Assembly (NCBI RefSeq): GCF_000169095.1
Contig: NZ_AAVU01000019.1
Coordinates: forward strand, 62,001-126,000
DNA length: 64,000 nucleotides
Source: Lyngbya sp. PCC 8106
GTDB taxonomy: Bacteria; Cyanobacteriota; Cyanobacteriia; Cyanobacteriales; Microcoleaceae
Reading direction: 5' to 3'
A program made the position numbers and the translations under genes. Each line of letters begins with the position of its first letter. Positions within the stretch are counted from its first letter, which is position 1. The notes beneath the pieces were generated by a model. It worked only from the letters and a program-made list of their open reading frames with translations, was not told where the DNA came from and did no database searches. Shown here piece by piece: positions 17,000-26,654 of the stretch.

Positions 17000-18311
17000 C
17001 CAGGTGTGGTAGCATACCTGTATGCTGATGATGAACTACAAGTACCGAATCTATCCAAACACCGACCAACAAGCCAAAATACTTGATTGGTTGGAAACTT
17101 GCAGAGGAGTCTACAACTACGCTTTGCGAGAGTTAAAAGATTGGATTGCAAGTCGAAAATGTGACGTGGATAGATGCTCGCTATCGAAAGAATACATTAT
17201 TCCGGCTGATACGCCATTTCCCAGTTATCATCTTCAGCAAAATAACCTGCCTAAAGCCAAAAAAATCAACCCAAAACTGAAAGAGGTACACTCTCAAGTA
17301 TTGCAGACAACCATTAGAAGGTTGCATGACACTTGGGATGCGTTTCGCTCTCGTAGTTTTGGATTTCCTCGTTTTAAAAAGTTTGGGCAATTCAAGTCCT
17401 TTTTATACCCTCAATTCAAAGAGAATCCTCTTAAGGATGGGTGTATCAAGCTTTCTAAAATTGGCGAGGTAGCAATCAATCTGCACAGACCGATTCCCGA
17501 CGGATTCACGATTAAACAGGTCAGGGTTTTATCAAGAGCAAGACATACTCAGTGGTATGTGGTTATCACAATTGCGCTCGACGTAGAAATCCCCGAAAAT
17601 CCTCCGATTGGTCGTGCGATTGGGGTTGATTTAGGGTTGGAAAAGTTTGTCACAACGTCTGACAATTTCACGGTTGAACGCCCAAAGTTTTTGAAAGATC
17701 TCAAAGGCAAGCTTAAATCGCTGCAAAAGAGGGCTTCCAGGAAACATAAGGGTTCTAAAAGCTGGGAGAAAGCTCAGATCAAAGTGGCAAGATTGCATCA
17801 TAAAATAGCCAACACCCGCAAAGATTTTCACCTGAAAACTGCACATCTTCTCTGTGACCAGGCGGAAACTATTTTCGCCGAAGATCTCAATACGGTCGGA
17901 CTCAATCGAGGGATGCTGAGAAAAGAGTGTATTGACGCTTCCTTTGGTCAGTTTCTCGATCTGCTCAAGTGGGTTTGTTGGAAGCGGGGTTGCTATTTCC
18001 AAAAAGTAGACCCTCGTGGAACGAGCGCGACCTGTCCTGAGTGCGGTGCGACCGTGCAGAAAGCTCTCAAGGAAAGAGAGCATATCTGCCCGGAATGCAA
18101 CTACAAAACGCATCGAGATCATGCAGCGGCTCAGATGGTGAGATTGCGAGGGTTGGAATCAGTACCCAAGGACTTTGGGGAACGGAAACTGTCTGGTAAT
18201 GGCGGTCTGTCGGGGGTGAATAGCCTAGACAAGTGCTTATCCAGAAATGCTCAACTGTGAAGTTGAGAAGCCTGCACCATAAAACGCAGTTTTTGTTTGG
18301 TGTCGGGAGGA
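17000..18311 (+). mobile_element. Solitary tnpB element (IS605/IS1341 type)
   Basis: One intact tnpB is present without a tnpA. A small hairpin (CAGGT...ACCTG, 17001-17020) abuts its start. The probable right end is a CACCA...TGGTG stem within 18277-18303 followed by GTCGGGAGGATG. The left boundary is uncertain. The right end touches the stop codon of the next gene. Confidence 0.5.
17022..18260 (+). CDS. tnpB: TnpB, RNA-guided RuvC nuclease of IS605-type elements
   Basis: The 412-residue protein appears intact. The RuvC catalytic residues are the aspartate in AIGVDLGLEKF (near 202), the glutamate in IFAEDLNTVGL (near 285) and the aspartate in THRDHAAAQM (near 367). A two-CPEC zinc finger precedes the last. 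TnpB proteins use an RNA made from the 3' end of their own element to cut DNA and help keep the element in place. Several in-frame ATGs cluster at the start (MLMMNYKYRIYP); any could be used. With no tnpA nearby, movement would need a transposase in trans. Confidence 0.85.
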   Translation: MLMMNYKYRIYPNTDQQAKILDWLETCRGVYNYALRELKDWIASRKCDVDRCSLSKEYIIPADTPFPSYHLQQNNLPKAKKINPKLKEVHSQVLQTTIRRLHDTWDAFRSRSFGFPRFKKFGQFKSFLYPQFKENPLKDGCIKLSKIGEVAINLHRPIPDGFTIKQVRVLSRARHTQWYVVITIALDVEIPENPPIGRAIGVDLGLEKFVTTSDNFTVERPKFLKDLKGKLKSLQKRASRKHKGSKSWEKAQIKVARLHHKIANTRKDFHLKTAHLLCDQAETIFAEDLNTVGLNRGMLRKECIDASFGQFLDLLKWVCWKRGCYFQKVDPRGTSATCPECGATVQKALKEREHICPECNYKTHRDHAAAQMVRLRGLESVPKDFGERKLSGNGGLSGVNSLDKCLSRNAQL

Positions 18312-18313
18312 TG

Positions 18314-19030
18314 TCACCGCCACTCTTGACTCAACGCCACCCAAGTTTGCTCATCAACAACTCCATTGACTTCTAAACCTTTAGTCTGTTGATAGGCGAT
18401 GACAGCCGCTTGGGTGCGACTTCCAAATACACCATCAACCGGACCCGGATCGAAGCCTTTGATTTCTAAACGGGTTTGCAGGGTTCTGACTTTAGATCCC
18501 TTGGTTCCTTTTGTTAATACTTCTTGTGCGACTGCTACGGGCCTGGGAGCAGTTTCTACGGGCCTTGGAGCCGTTGCTACGGGCCTGGGAGTAGTTTCTA
18601 ATAACTTCCAGGTTCCCCGATCTACAATCCCGTTAACTTCTAGTCCTCGGGCCTGTTGGAAGGCTCTGACGGCCTGTTCTGTACGGGAGCCGAAGACACT
18701 ATCAACACGACCGGGATCAAAACCATGAATTTGTAGACGCTGTTGTAAGCCTGTTACCTGTGTGCCTCGTGTTCCCGGCTCAAGGGTATAACGTCGGATC
18801 GGTTGAGACGAACCTTCATAAAAAGGCTCAGAAAACAGTCGGTCTTGACGGGGTTCTGCGGGAACAAACTCTGGAGAGCGTCTGACCGGAATTTGCAGGT
18901 CTTCACTAAAACTGAACTCTTTTCTGGGGAGATCTTCGGGCTGAATGCTAGATGTTGCCCGAGCCGTGGAATCCAACCCCAAAACAGCTACAATCAGTGA
19001 GCCTGCTAAGATAGTATTTCTGATAAACAT
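18314..19030 (-). CDS. Exported protein with two peptidoglycan-binding domains
   Basis: The 238-residue protein has a signal peptide (about residues 1-26, ending near STARA) and two PG_binding_1 domains. Domain one spans about residues 88-145 (GTRGTQVTGLQQRLQIHGFD) and domain two about 172-235 (GTKGSKVRTLQTRLEIKGFD). Both end with the VNG(I/V)VD...TW pattern. The linker has three PRPV(A/E) repeats. No catalytic domain is present, so it probably only tethers something to the wall. The stop codon lies at the edge of the tnpB element, so the last residues may have been altered by that insertion. Confidence 0.8.
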   Translation of the reverse strand: MFIRNTILAGSLIVAVLGLDSTARATSSIQPEDLPRKEFSFSEDLQIPVRRSPEFVPAEPRQDRLFSEPFYEGSSQPIRRYTLEPGTRGTQVTGLQQRLQIHGFDPGRVDSVFGSRTEQAVRAFQQARGLEVNGIVDRGTWKLLETTPRPVATAPRPVETAPRPVAVAQEVLTKGTKGSKVRTLQTRLEIKGFDPGPVDGVFGSRTQAAVIAYQQTKGLEVNGVVDEQTWVALSQEWR

Positions 19031-19208
19031 GAGAAGTTATCCTAAACTTTATTGGCAGTTGATGTACAGAGCCGATACACATTATCTGAATTTTATCATC
19101 TACCTCCGATCAAAAAATCCGGTAAAAGATAGAAGATCTATTTAAGTCTAATTGCAAAATCATGGTTGGGTGTACCGGAAAGGACTCTTAATTACAAAAC
19201 GTTAAAAT

Positions 19209-20735
19209 CTATAATTTAATGTTGTAAAGATATCCGTATTTGTTCCTAATATAATTCATAAATGGGTCAAGACTCAACCCCTGACCTGTAACTCTTTCCA
19301 GAAGTTCGTGAGACGTATACTTTCGGCCATGTTGATAAATCTGAGATCTCAGCCAGTCATGCAAGTGGCGAAAGTTTCCTCGTTCGATCTGCACGGGAAT
19401 TTCTGGGTCGCTGTCAATTAAGGCTTCATAAAATTGAGCGCTCATTAAGTTTCCTAACGTATACCCATGAAACATTCCCCCAATTAACCCGACAAACCAG
19501 TGAACATCTTGTAAAACGCCGTTGGCATCATTTGAGGGAATCAGACCCAAATCCTTCTGATATCGTTCGTTCCAAGCCGACGGTAGATCGCGCACGGCTA
19601 AAGTGCCTTCTAACATTGCCAACTCCAGATCGAAGCGAATCATGGCGTGTAAGTTGTAGGTGACTTCATCGGCATCCGTGCGAATTAAAGAAGGTTGGAC
19701 TGTATTGATCGCCCGGTAAAATTGCTCTGCGGAAGTTTGTCCTAACTGACGAATAAATGTTCCTTGGAGTTGCGGATAAAACCACTCCCAAAACCCTCGA
19801 CTGCGACCGATGAGATTTTCCCATAACCGTGACTGACTTTCATGGACACTAAAAGAAGTTCCTCTAGCCAGTGGTGTTGCTTCCAACTCGGGTGCAAGTC
19901 CTTGTTCATACATGGCATGACCCATTTCATGGATACTGCTAAATAAGGCTTGATCGAGGTGATGTTCATAAACTCGGGTGGTAATTCGGACATCGCCAAT
20001 CGAAAACTTGGCGGCAAAGGGATGTAAGGTTTTGTCTTGACGTCCTCGATTAAAGTCATAACCCAACCGAAAAATTACGCCTTTGATAAAGCTGAGTTGC
20101 TCTTGTTCGGCAAAGAACTGATGCAGACAGGAATTATTAATCGGGGGGGCGTCCGCGATCGCTTCGACTAGAGGAACTAACTGTTGTCGCAACTGCTGAA
20201 AAATGGGTTTGATCATGGCGACGCTCATACCGTGATCATTTTGCTCAATTAACGGATCAGCGATATGTTGAGTCGGGCTAAAAAAACTTGCCAGTTCGAG
20301 AGACAGATCTAAAGTTTTCTCTAAATAGGGTTGGACTGTGGCAAAATCATTCTCCGGGCGAGCCTTTGACCAGGCTTGATAAGAGGCTGCTTGATGCTGA
20401 GATAGCCTTGCTATAAATTCAGCCGGAACTCGAATTGCTCGTTGATAATCTTGGCGAGTAACGCGAATCAAACTTGCGGCGAGGGAATCGTAGGAAAGAG
20501 AAGCCTCAAAGGGATGTAAATCTTCTAGCAGTTGACCGAGAGCTGGATCTGTAAACTTTTGGTGAGCAATCTGTTTGAGGGTGGCAATTTGACGTCCTCT
20601 AGAGGCAGCCCCCCCAGAGGGCATATAGGTGGCTTGATCCCAATGTAGTAGGGAAACCACCGATTCAATATCGTTAATCTCACTCAAACGGTGTTTAAGT
20701 TTGATTAATTGAGGTTCCTGGTTCGGCAGTGGCAT
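19209..20735 (-). CDS. M32 family metallocarboxypeptidase (Taq type)
   Basis: The 508-residue protein has the zinc-binding HEMGH at about residues 269-273 within SSIHEMGHAMYEQG, and the family segments YNLHAMIRFDLE and RDLPSAWNERYQKDLG. M32 enzymes remove C-terminal residues from peptides and normally act in the cytoplasm; no signal peptide is seen. The length is standard. The frame extends to a GTG at 20759, but ATG at 20735 (MPLPNQEPQ) is the more natural start. Confidence 0.9.
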   Translation of the reverse strand: MPLPNQEPQLIKLKHRLSEINDIESVVSLLHWDQATYMPSGGAASRGRQIATLKQIAHQKFTDPALGQLLEDLHPFEASLSYDSLAASLIRVTRQDYQRAIRVPAEFIARLSQHQAASYQAWSKARPENDFATVQPYLEKTLDLSLELASFFSPTQHIADPLIEQNDHGMSVAMIKPIFQQLRQQLVPLVEAIADAPPINNSCLHQFFAEQEQLSFIKGVIFRLGYDFNRGRQDKTLHPFAAKFSIGDVRITTRVYEHHLDQALFSSIHEMGHAMYEQGLAPELEATPLARGTSFSVHESQSRLWENLIGRSRGFWEWFYPQLQGTFIRQLGQTSAEQFYRAINTVQPSLIRTDADEVTYNLHAMIRFDLELAMLEGTLAVRDLPSAWNERYQKDLGLIPSNDANGVLQDVHWFVGLIGGMFHGYTLGNLMSAQFYEALIDSDPEIPVQIERGNFRHLHDWLRSQIYQHGRKYTSHELLERVTGQGLSLDPFMNYIRNKYGYLYNIKL

Positions 20736-20984
20736 GATTGCGGTGTTTGTCGGATACACACTATATCATTTCTAGTGTGCCATTCCTTGTCGCTAATCCT
20801 GACAAGCTTTAATCAAATCAACTTAATCATTTATAAAGTCTTAATCGTTGACGGATTCATCACTTTTTCTAGAGGTTGTACTCTCTTTAACCCTAGTCTC
20901 CTAAGCCACCCCCAATCCAGCAACTTGACTGTTTATATCTTGGTGTACAATCTGATGGTATTTTCGTGTTCCGAAGTGATTGAT

Positions 20985-21425
20985 ATGTCAACAATGACTT
21001 ATAACGAGACAGCAAATTCGGTAACAGGTGAAGCGGATGCCAAGGCAAGAACTCGCTTGCTTTTAACATTGTGGGCGCTAGGAGGAATTCAAGCCAAGGT
21101 TAAGAAAAGCGAACTCACCAGTAAGGTTAAGCAAAAACGCCAAGGTAAAAAAGTGGGTATTTATCAGGGGCTTTATGATGAACTCAAAACCGCTGGAGCA
21201 ATCCAAATAGAAAAGGAAAATCAGGTGCCGATGGTTTCGATGACAGAAACTGGAAAACAAATGTTAATCCAAGCACTTAGAGATCCTGAATTTGAGTTTG
21301 AAGGTACAGTTGTAGCCGCTCGATTAGCAAATGCTCTCGTGGAATTGATTCGTCATATGGATCATGTTCCTCCTGCACCCAATTCCGAAGCCGTATCTGA
21401 GGAGGAAAACAATTCTTCTTTATAA
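20985..21425 (+). CDS. Conserved hypothetical, winged-helix-like
   Basis: The 146-residue soluble protein has a basic helical core (RLLLTLWALGGIQAKVKKSE, then GKKVGIYQGLYDELKTAGAI) that reads like a winged helix, ending in an acidic tail. I do not recognise a named family. The frame is open far upstream, but only ATG at 20985 gives a sensible start; the earlier residues overlap the divergent peptidase gene. A DNA-binding role is a guess. The 456 bases after it hold one palindromic repeat and no gene. Confidence 0.55.
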   Translation: MSTMTYNETANSVTGEADAKARTRLLLTLWALGGIQAKVKKSELTSKVKQKRQGKKVGIYQGLYDELKTAGAIQIEKENQVPMVSMTETGKQMLIQALRDPEFEFEGTVVAARLANALVELIRHMDHVPPAPNSEAVSEEENNSSL

Positions 21426-21793
21426 GATGTCTAAAGGGATGTTCAAAATCATACCCTGAAAGCACATCCGACTAACTCATCCCCGATGATTCAGTAGTTT
21501 ATCTGTTTGGTCAAGTTTGATGGGTTACGCTTTACAATGTTGACTGCTATCAACTGAAAAAAGTCGATTGAATTCGATCACCTATATTAAGGTCGTGTTT
21601 TCATTCTAATCAGGAATTAATTTACAGATTTCTCTGTTCTATCTGAAAGGGAGAATGATGGTAAATAAGGGTTTAATCGACTGATATAGTTCCGCTTCTC
21701 ACGCATTTCCCTCTAGTATGAAAAACCCTCGATTTTGTCGTAAATTATGGATTCGCTCTCTCCTTTTCTTCACTTGGAATTTTAAATTTCTAG

Positions 21794-21816
21794 AGGTGCG
21801 TTAGGTTAACGCACCT
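21794..21816. repeat. AGGTGCGTTA palindromic repeat
   Basis: A perfect 10-base inverted repeat (AGGTGCGTTA, three-base loop, TAACGCACCT) lies 65 bases past the stop of the PEP-CTERM hydrolase gene. GGTGCGTTA palindromes are widespread in cyanobacterial intergenic DNA. It could act as a terminator hairpin for that gene. Confidence 0.75.
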
Positions 21817-21881
21817 TGAAGTTATTTACCTGCTCTTAACCCATTCCTTCAACACTCCTCTGAAGATTCGCCAATCAGAAT

Positions 21882-22937
21882 TTAGTTTTTGCGGCGATGA
21901 GATGAAACTTGATTGAACAAAAATCCTACAGCTAATGCACTCAAAGCCAGTGTTGATGTCGGTTCTGGAACTTTGGCAAATTGCGACTGTACTGTAGAAT
22001 AAGCTACATCTGCAAGAATTTCGTGAGCCGCAGTGGTTGGATGAACTGCATCCCAATAAAAATATTCATCAGGATTGGGAAACTCCTCACAACCCACTTC
22101 TAGACAAACTGCGACTGCATTTGACCAACTATCGGTAACATTTGTCAATCCAAATTCGCCGGGATTTTGCAAAATGCTGTTAACCGTAGCATTAATATCA
22201 ACTAAACCAATATTAACACCTGTTAAGGATTGATTTAAACCATTCACGGCTGAACTTAAGTAGAAATTATGAGCTACAGTTAACTGATTTAAAGGGTCCT
22301 GGAAATCACTATTTAAAACTAATGGAGTATTGCCTAAACCCGGTAAATTTAAAAGCAAAAAGTTCCGAGCGCCAACGTCATACAGCGAGTGAACAGCCTG
22401 TGATACATTATTAACAGGTATTGTCGGATCACTCACGCCACCAAATAGATAATCATTTGCACCCGCAAAAACGACATAAAGCGCATCAGAATTAGCCGAT
22501 TGATTTTGTGCTAATAATGGGGCGATAAAATAATTAAGTTCTTGAGTTAATCCCGGAAATACAACGGGAATATCAGGACGGAGAATATTAATGATATTAA
22601 AACTTCCAGAAGTCGCCCCTCCTAAAGAATAATTTATCCCATCGGAAGACTGAACTGGACTGGTAAAAGCACTGGGATTTAAGCCTAATTTTGGACTCAA
22701 ATATTCAATCCAAACTGGCCCGTTAGAAAAGCGTCCATCGAAAGATAAAGGATTTTCTGGAACGGCTCCACCTGTGAGGTTACTAATATTACCCGGATCG
22801 GAAAGACTATCACTAAAAACAAAGATTTGATTAAAACGAGAATCCAGACTAGCGGCTTGAACCGAAACAGTTCCTACAGTTAACAACCCCAATAAAGAAG
22901 TGCTAAAAGCGAGATGAGACGAGTAGATGCGAGACAT
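21882..22937 (-). CDS. Exported SGNH/GDSL hydrolase with PEP-CTERM signal
   Basis: The 351-residue protein has a signal peptide (residues 1-30, ending VSVQAAS) and the nucleophile block IFVFSDSLSDPGN, with the catalytic Ser near residue 44. Block III follows as VFAGANDYLFGG, and the Asp-His pair as WDAVHPT near the C-terminus. The tail VPEPTSTLALSALAVGF plus a basic end is a PEP-CTERM sorting signal. It is probably an extracellular lipase or esterase; the substrate is unknown. I prefer ATG at 22937 (MSRIYSSHLAF) for its clean signal peptide; an ATG at 22988 is also possible. Confidence 0.85.
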   Translation of the reverse strand: MSRIYSSHLAFSTSLLGLLTVGTVSVQAASLDSRFNQIFVFSDSLSDPGNISNLTGGAVPENPLSFDGRFSNGPVWIEYLSPKLGLNPSAFTSPVQSSDGINYSLGGATSGSFNIINILRPDIPVVFPGLTQELNYFIAPLLAQNQSANSDALYVVFAGANDYLFGGVSDPTIPVNNVSQAVHSLYDVGARNFLLLNLPGLGNTPLVLNSDFQDPLNQLTVAHNFYLSSAVNGLNQSLTGVNIGLVDINATVNSILQNPGEFGLTNVTDSWSNAVAVCLEVGCEEFPNPDEYFYWDAVHPTTAAHEILADVAYSTVQSQFAKVPEPTSTLALSALAVGFLFNQVSSHRRKN

Positions 22938-23069
22938 AGATGACACTCTGGTTATTTGAAACAATCTTGATGTTAAATAATCTAGCATCCATCTCCGTGA
23001 AATTACAGAGGATTATGTAAAACTTTCAGGGGTTTCTGTAAATTTTAGATAAATGTCTAACTTTAGATG

Positions 23070-23402
23070 GAGATGTTTCGTTTGACTCAACAGAATAAAT
23101 AGTATTGTCATTCTCAGAGAAGCGAATAATCTAATAGAGATGTTTCGTTTGACTCAACAGAATAAATAGTATTGTCATTCTCAGAGAAGCGAATAATCTA
23201 ATAGAGATGTTTCGTTTGACTCAACAGAATAAATAGTATTGTCATTCTCAGAGAAGCGAATAATCTAATAGAGATGTTTCGTTTGACTCAACAGAATAAA
23301 TAGTATTGTCATTCTCAGAGAAGTGAAGAATCTAATAGAGATGTTTCGTTTGACTCAACAGAATAAATAATCTTGTCATTCTCAGAGAAGCGAAGAATCT
23401 AA
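23070..23402. repeat. Tandem array, 67-bp unit, five copies
   Basis: Units start at 23070, 23137, 23204, 23271 and 23338. Each begins GAGATGTTTCGTTTGACTC and contains ATTCTCAGAGAAGCGAA. The first three are essentially identical, and the last two carry a few changes. The array lies between lysS and the PEP-CTERM hydrolase gene. No unique spacers are present, so it is not CRISPR. Confidence 0.9.
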
Positions 23403-23445
23403 GTAAGATGGGAATAACCCACCCTACTCTTTACTTAGTCAAAAA

Positions 23446-25020
23446 TCAAGACTCTTTCAACATTGAACGCATGGTTGGGAACATGATCACATCTCGAATA
23501 CTTTGAGTATTAGTTAACAACATAATCACTCGATCTACACCAATTCCCATCCCGCCACAAGTTGGCATTCCTAACGATAACGCCTGAATAAAATCTTCAT
23601 CCATCGGGTGTGCTTCTTCATCCCCTGCATTTTTTTGGGCGAGTTGTTCTTCAAACCGTTTACGTTGATCAACCGGATCATTTAACTCCGAAAATCCGTT
23701 AGAATATTCGGTGCCGTGAATAAATAATTCAAACCGTTCAACAAATCCCGGCTTAGAACGATGACGCTTGGCTAAAGGACTCACTTCCACAGGAAAATCA
23801 ATAATAAACGTCGGTTCCATCAGTGTTGATTCTACCTTTTGATCGAACACTGCATAGAGCAAATATCCTAACGTTTGAGTGTTTAGCTTTGAGGGATTTA
23901 AACCCAACTTTTCCGCTTCTTTAATTGCTTCTCCCAACTCCAACGTGTCGAAATCTAAGCCTGTTTTTTCCCGCACCGCTTCCACCATTGTTTGCACTTT
24001 CCAATGCTTTCCGGTAAAACTGGGATAAATATCGGTGTAGTCATATTTCCGCTCTAGACTAATTTTATCATCGAGATAGTCTACTTCAGTAACATCACCT
24101 AATACATCTTTCGTCACAACACAGATTAAATCTTCAACTAAAGTCATCAAGTCAAAATAATCAGCATAGGCTTGATACGCTTCAACGGATGTAAACTCAG
24201 GATTATGAGTGCTATCAATTCCTTCATTTCTAAACACTCGCCCAATCTCAAACACCCGTTCAAATCCCCCACAAACTGCCCTTTTTAAGAACAATTCTGT
24301 CGCAATTCGCAGATACAAATCAATATCTAAAGCATTGTGATGGGTGATAAACGGACGCGCCGCAGCACCCCCGTAAATCGCTTGTAAAACCGGGGTTTCG
24401 ATTTCATCAAATTCTGCATTCCACAGATAGGTTCGCATACTTTTAATAATGCGACTACGAAGTTTAAATGTAGCAAAAGATTCAGGACTACTGACTAATC
24501 CTAACTCTCGATGGCGCCGACAAATTTCGGGATCATTAACACCATAATAGGAGTCAGGAAAGGGAATTGTTGCTTTTGAAAGTACGTCTAATCGTTGAAC
24601 TTGTACGGAAAGTTCGCCTCGGTTTGTGCGACAACCTATTCCTTCAGCGCTGATAAAATCTCCGGTATCCAATAATTTTTTGATTTGATTAAAAGATAAT
24701 CCTCCCGCTTCACCTGTAACGAGTTTTTTCTCGATTTTGAGTTGAATTGTTCCCGATGTGTCGGTTAACCCAATGAAGCCAATACTCCCACTATCGCGCT
24801 TGAAGGTGATGCGTCCGCAGACTTTGAGGGGGGCTTCGTTGGGGTCTGCTTCGCCGTCTTGGAGTTCATTTTCGGACTGGGAGAATAGATCTTTGATGGC
24901 TTGGGCGGTGTGCGATCGCGCAAAGGACTGACTGGGGTAGGGGTCAATTCCCAGCGATCGCAAGTCGTCTACTTTTCGAGAACGGACTTCGGCTTCGTTA
25001 CGGGTTTCATTTTGAGCCAT
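23446..25020 (-). CDS. lysS: Lysyl-tRNA synthetase, class II
   Basis: The 524-residue protein charges tRNA-Lys. It has the N-terminal OB-fold anticodon-binding domain (about residues 65-170), motif 2 in FEIGRVFRNEGIDSTHNPEF and motif 3 in GGMGIGVDRVIMLLTN near the C-terminus. The length and order match bacterial LysS. The start is ATG at 25020. It faces away from the pentapeptide-RidA genes, with a 393-base AT-rich gap between them. Confidence 0.95.
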   Translation of the reverse strand: MAQNETRNEAEVRSRKVDDLRSLGIDPYPSQSFARSHTAQAIKDLFSQSENELQDGEADPNEAPLKVCGRITFKRDSGSIGFIGLTDTSGTIQLKIEKKLVTGEAGGLSFNQIKKLLDTGDFISAEGIGCRTNRGELSVQVQRLDVLSKATIPFPDSYYGVNDPEICRRHRELGLVSSPESFATFKLRSRIIKSMRTYLWNAEFDEIETPVLQAIYGGAAARPFITHHNALDIDLYLRIATELFLKRAVCGGFERVFEIGRVFRNEGIDSTHNPEFTSVEAYQAYADYFDLMTLVEDLICVVTKDVLGDVTEVDYLDDKISLERKYDYTDIYPSFTGKHWKVQTMVEAVREKTGLDFDTLELGEAIKEAEKLGLNPSKLNTQTLGYLLYAVFDQKVESTLMEPTFIIDFPVEVSPLAKRHRSKPGFVERFELFIHGTEYSNGFSELNDPVDQRKRFEEQLAQKNAGDEEAHPMDEDFIQALSLGMPTCGGMGIGVDRVIMLLTNTQSIRDVIMFPTMRSMLKES

Positions 25021-25413
25021 ATTTAGGATTTCCTGTAGGAGTTCAAGTTTAATGTTCTATCATAACTTGTTACGAAACTATATTTTTGCGGATGGCGATC
25101 GCATTTAATTCTTAAATTATTCTTAAAAACAAGCTCAATTGACTCGGAATTTTTGCTCATCCAAAAAATCTAAAATGATTTTACCTCTTGCATGAGTGCT
25201 TTTTACAAGCAGATATTTTACACAATTCATCGGATTATGATATCAAGCAACACTCTTGCACTAATATAATATTTGGTTTTCTCAATTTAATCCATATCTA
25301 ACAATTTTTGTTGATATTAATCTATTATTTAAAGTTGAATATTCAGTGATAATCTTAAGATTTGAGGTGTCACTGATGGCTTTATAATTCTGGCATGATT
25401 TGGAGAATATAAC
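25021..25413. other. AT-rich divergent intergenic region
   Basis: The gap lies between lysS and the first pentapeptide-RidA gene. It is AT-rich and contains one HIP1 site near 25097. It should hold both promoters, but I cannot point to convincing -35/-10 boxes. I see no RNA gene, repeat or small ORF. Confidence 0.6.
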
Positions 25414-26640
25414 ATGGATGCTAAAGAACTGTTAGAGAAATATGCTCAAGGCGAACGAAACTTTCAAAAAGCTGTACTGACAGGACTTGATTTAACTGAA
25501 GTAGACTTAAGTGGTGCTGACTTGACAGGAGCTGACTTGACAGGAGCCGATTTAAGCAAAGCAACTTTAACAGGTGCAAATTTGGGTGCTGCAAAACTGA
25601 GCAGAGCATTTTTAGAAGGTGCAAATTTAGTTGATGTACAAGGAAGATCTCTTGATCTAAGTTGGGCGGATTTGACTGAGGCTGATTTAAGTGGAGCCGA
25701 TTTGACTTCATCCAATCTATCTCATGCCAAGTTAGATGGAGCCAAGTTAGATAATACAAGTTTAAGCTCTGCAAATCTCAGTCAAGCCTTTTTGATTGAA
25801 GCAAGTTTAATGGGAAGTAATCTATCTAATGCAAACTTAACTGAAGCAGACTTAGAGCAAGCTAATCTGAGTCGTGCAAACCTACAAGGCATAAAAATTC
25901 AAGGGGCAAATTTCCAGAAATCAAAATTGCAATTAATTAATATTTCTAATGTAGACTTGTCTGAAATTAATTTGTATGAGGCTGACTTAGAACGAGCAAA
26001 TTTGGAGAAAGTTAATCTCAAAAAATCTAATCTTAAAAATGCTAACCTAGAAAGAGTCAATCTAAAATCAGCCAATTTAATTTCTGCTCAACTCGATGAC
26101 GCCAATCTCAAAAAAGCTGACTTAACTGAAGCAAATATCTATGGTGCAAGTCTAGAAGGAGCAGATTTAACAAATACCATAATGCCGAATGGAGAACGTT
26201 ACCGAGTTAAATCTACACAGACAAAAGAATCGCGCCAACAGACAGAAGTAACAGGTAAAAATATTATTCATACGGACAAAGCACCCGAACCGCCTAACTC
26301 TCGAAATCAAGCGGTTATTGTGAATGGAATGGTATTTTTAGCCGGACAAATTGGCATCGATCCGCGACTGAATAGTATTTTAGATGTAGAAGATGTTGCT
26401 AAACAAACCGAACAAATTATGGCAAATATAGAGATAATATTAGCCGAAGCGGGAGCAACTTGGGCGGATGTTATTAAAACAACAATATTCTTAAAAAATA
26501 TGAGTGACTTTGCAGCAATGAACGCCATTTATGCTAACTATTTCGATGCTGAAACTGCTCCGATTTGTGCTTGCGTTGCAGTCGCTCAACTTCCCCAAAA
26601 TGCCCTCGTTCAAATCGAATGTGTAGCGTTGAGTCGTTAG
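25414..26640 (+). CDS. Pentapeptide-repeat / RidA fusion, copy 1 (active site altered)
   Basis: The 408-residue protein starts MDAKELLEKYAQGERNF, the usual cap of cyanobacterial pentapeptide proteins. About 230 residues of A(D/N)LxxA repeats follow, predicted to form a right-handed beta-helix. A complete RidA (YjgF/UK114) domain occupies about residues 281-408. RidA enzymes hydrolyse reactive enamine/imine intermediates. Three residues that form the RidA active site are changed: Tyr to Arg297, Arg to Cys385 and Glu to Gln400. It is therefore probably not an imine deaminase and may bind a ligand instead. A paralogue with these residues intact follows. Confidence 0.85.
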   Translation: MDAKELLEKYAQGERNFQKAVLTGLDLTEVDLSGADLTGADLTGADLSKATLTGANLGAAKLSRAFLEGANLVDVQGRSLDLSWADLTEADLSGADLTSSNLSHAKLDGAKLDNTSLSSANLSQAFLIEASLMGSNLSNANLTEADLEQANLSRANLQGIKIQGANFQKSKLQLINISNVDLSEINLYEADLERANLEKVNLKKSNLKNANLERVNLKSANLISAQLDDANLKKADLTEANIYGASLEGADLTNTIMPNGERYRVKSTQTKESRQQTEVTGKNIIHTDKAPEPPNSRNQAVIVNGMVFLAGQIGIDPRLNSILDVEDVAKQTEQIMANIEIILAEAGATWADVIKTTIFLKNMSDFAAMNAIYANYFDAETAPICACVAVAQLPQNALVQIECVALSR

Positions 26641-26654
26641 GTTAAGTGATTGGA

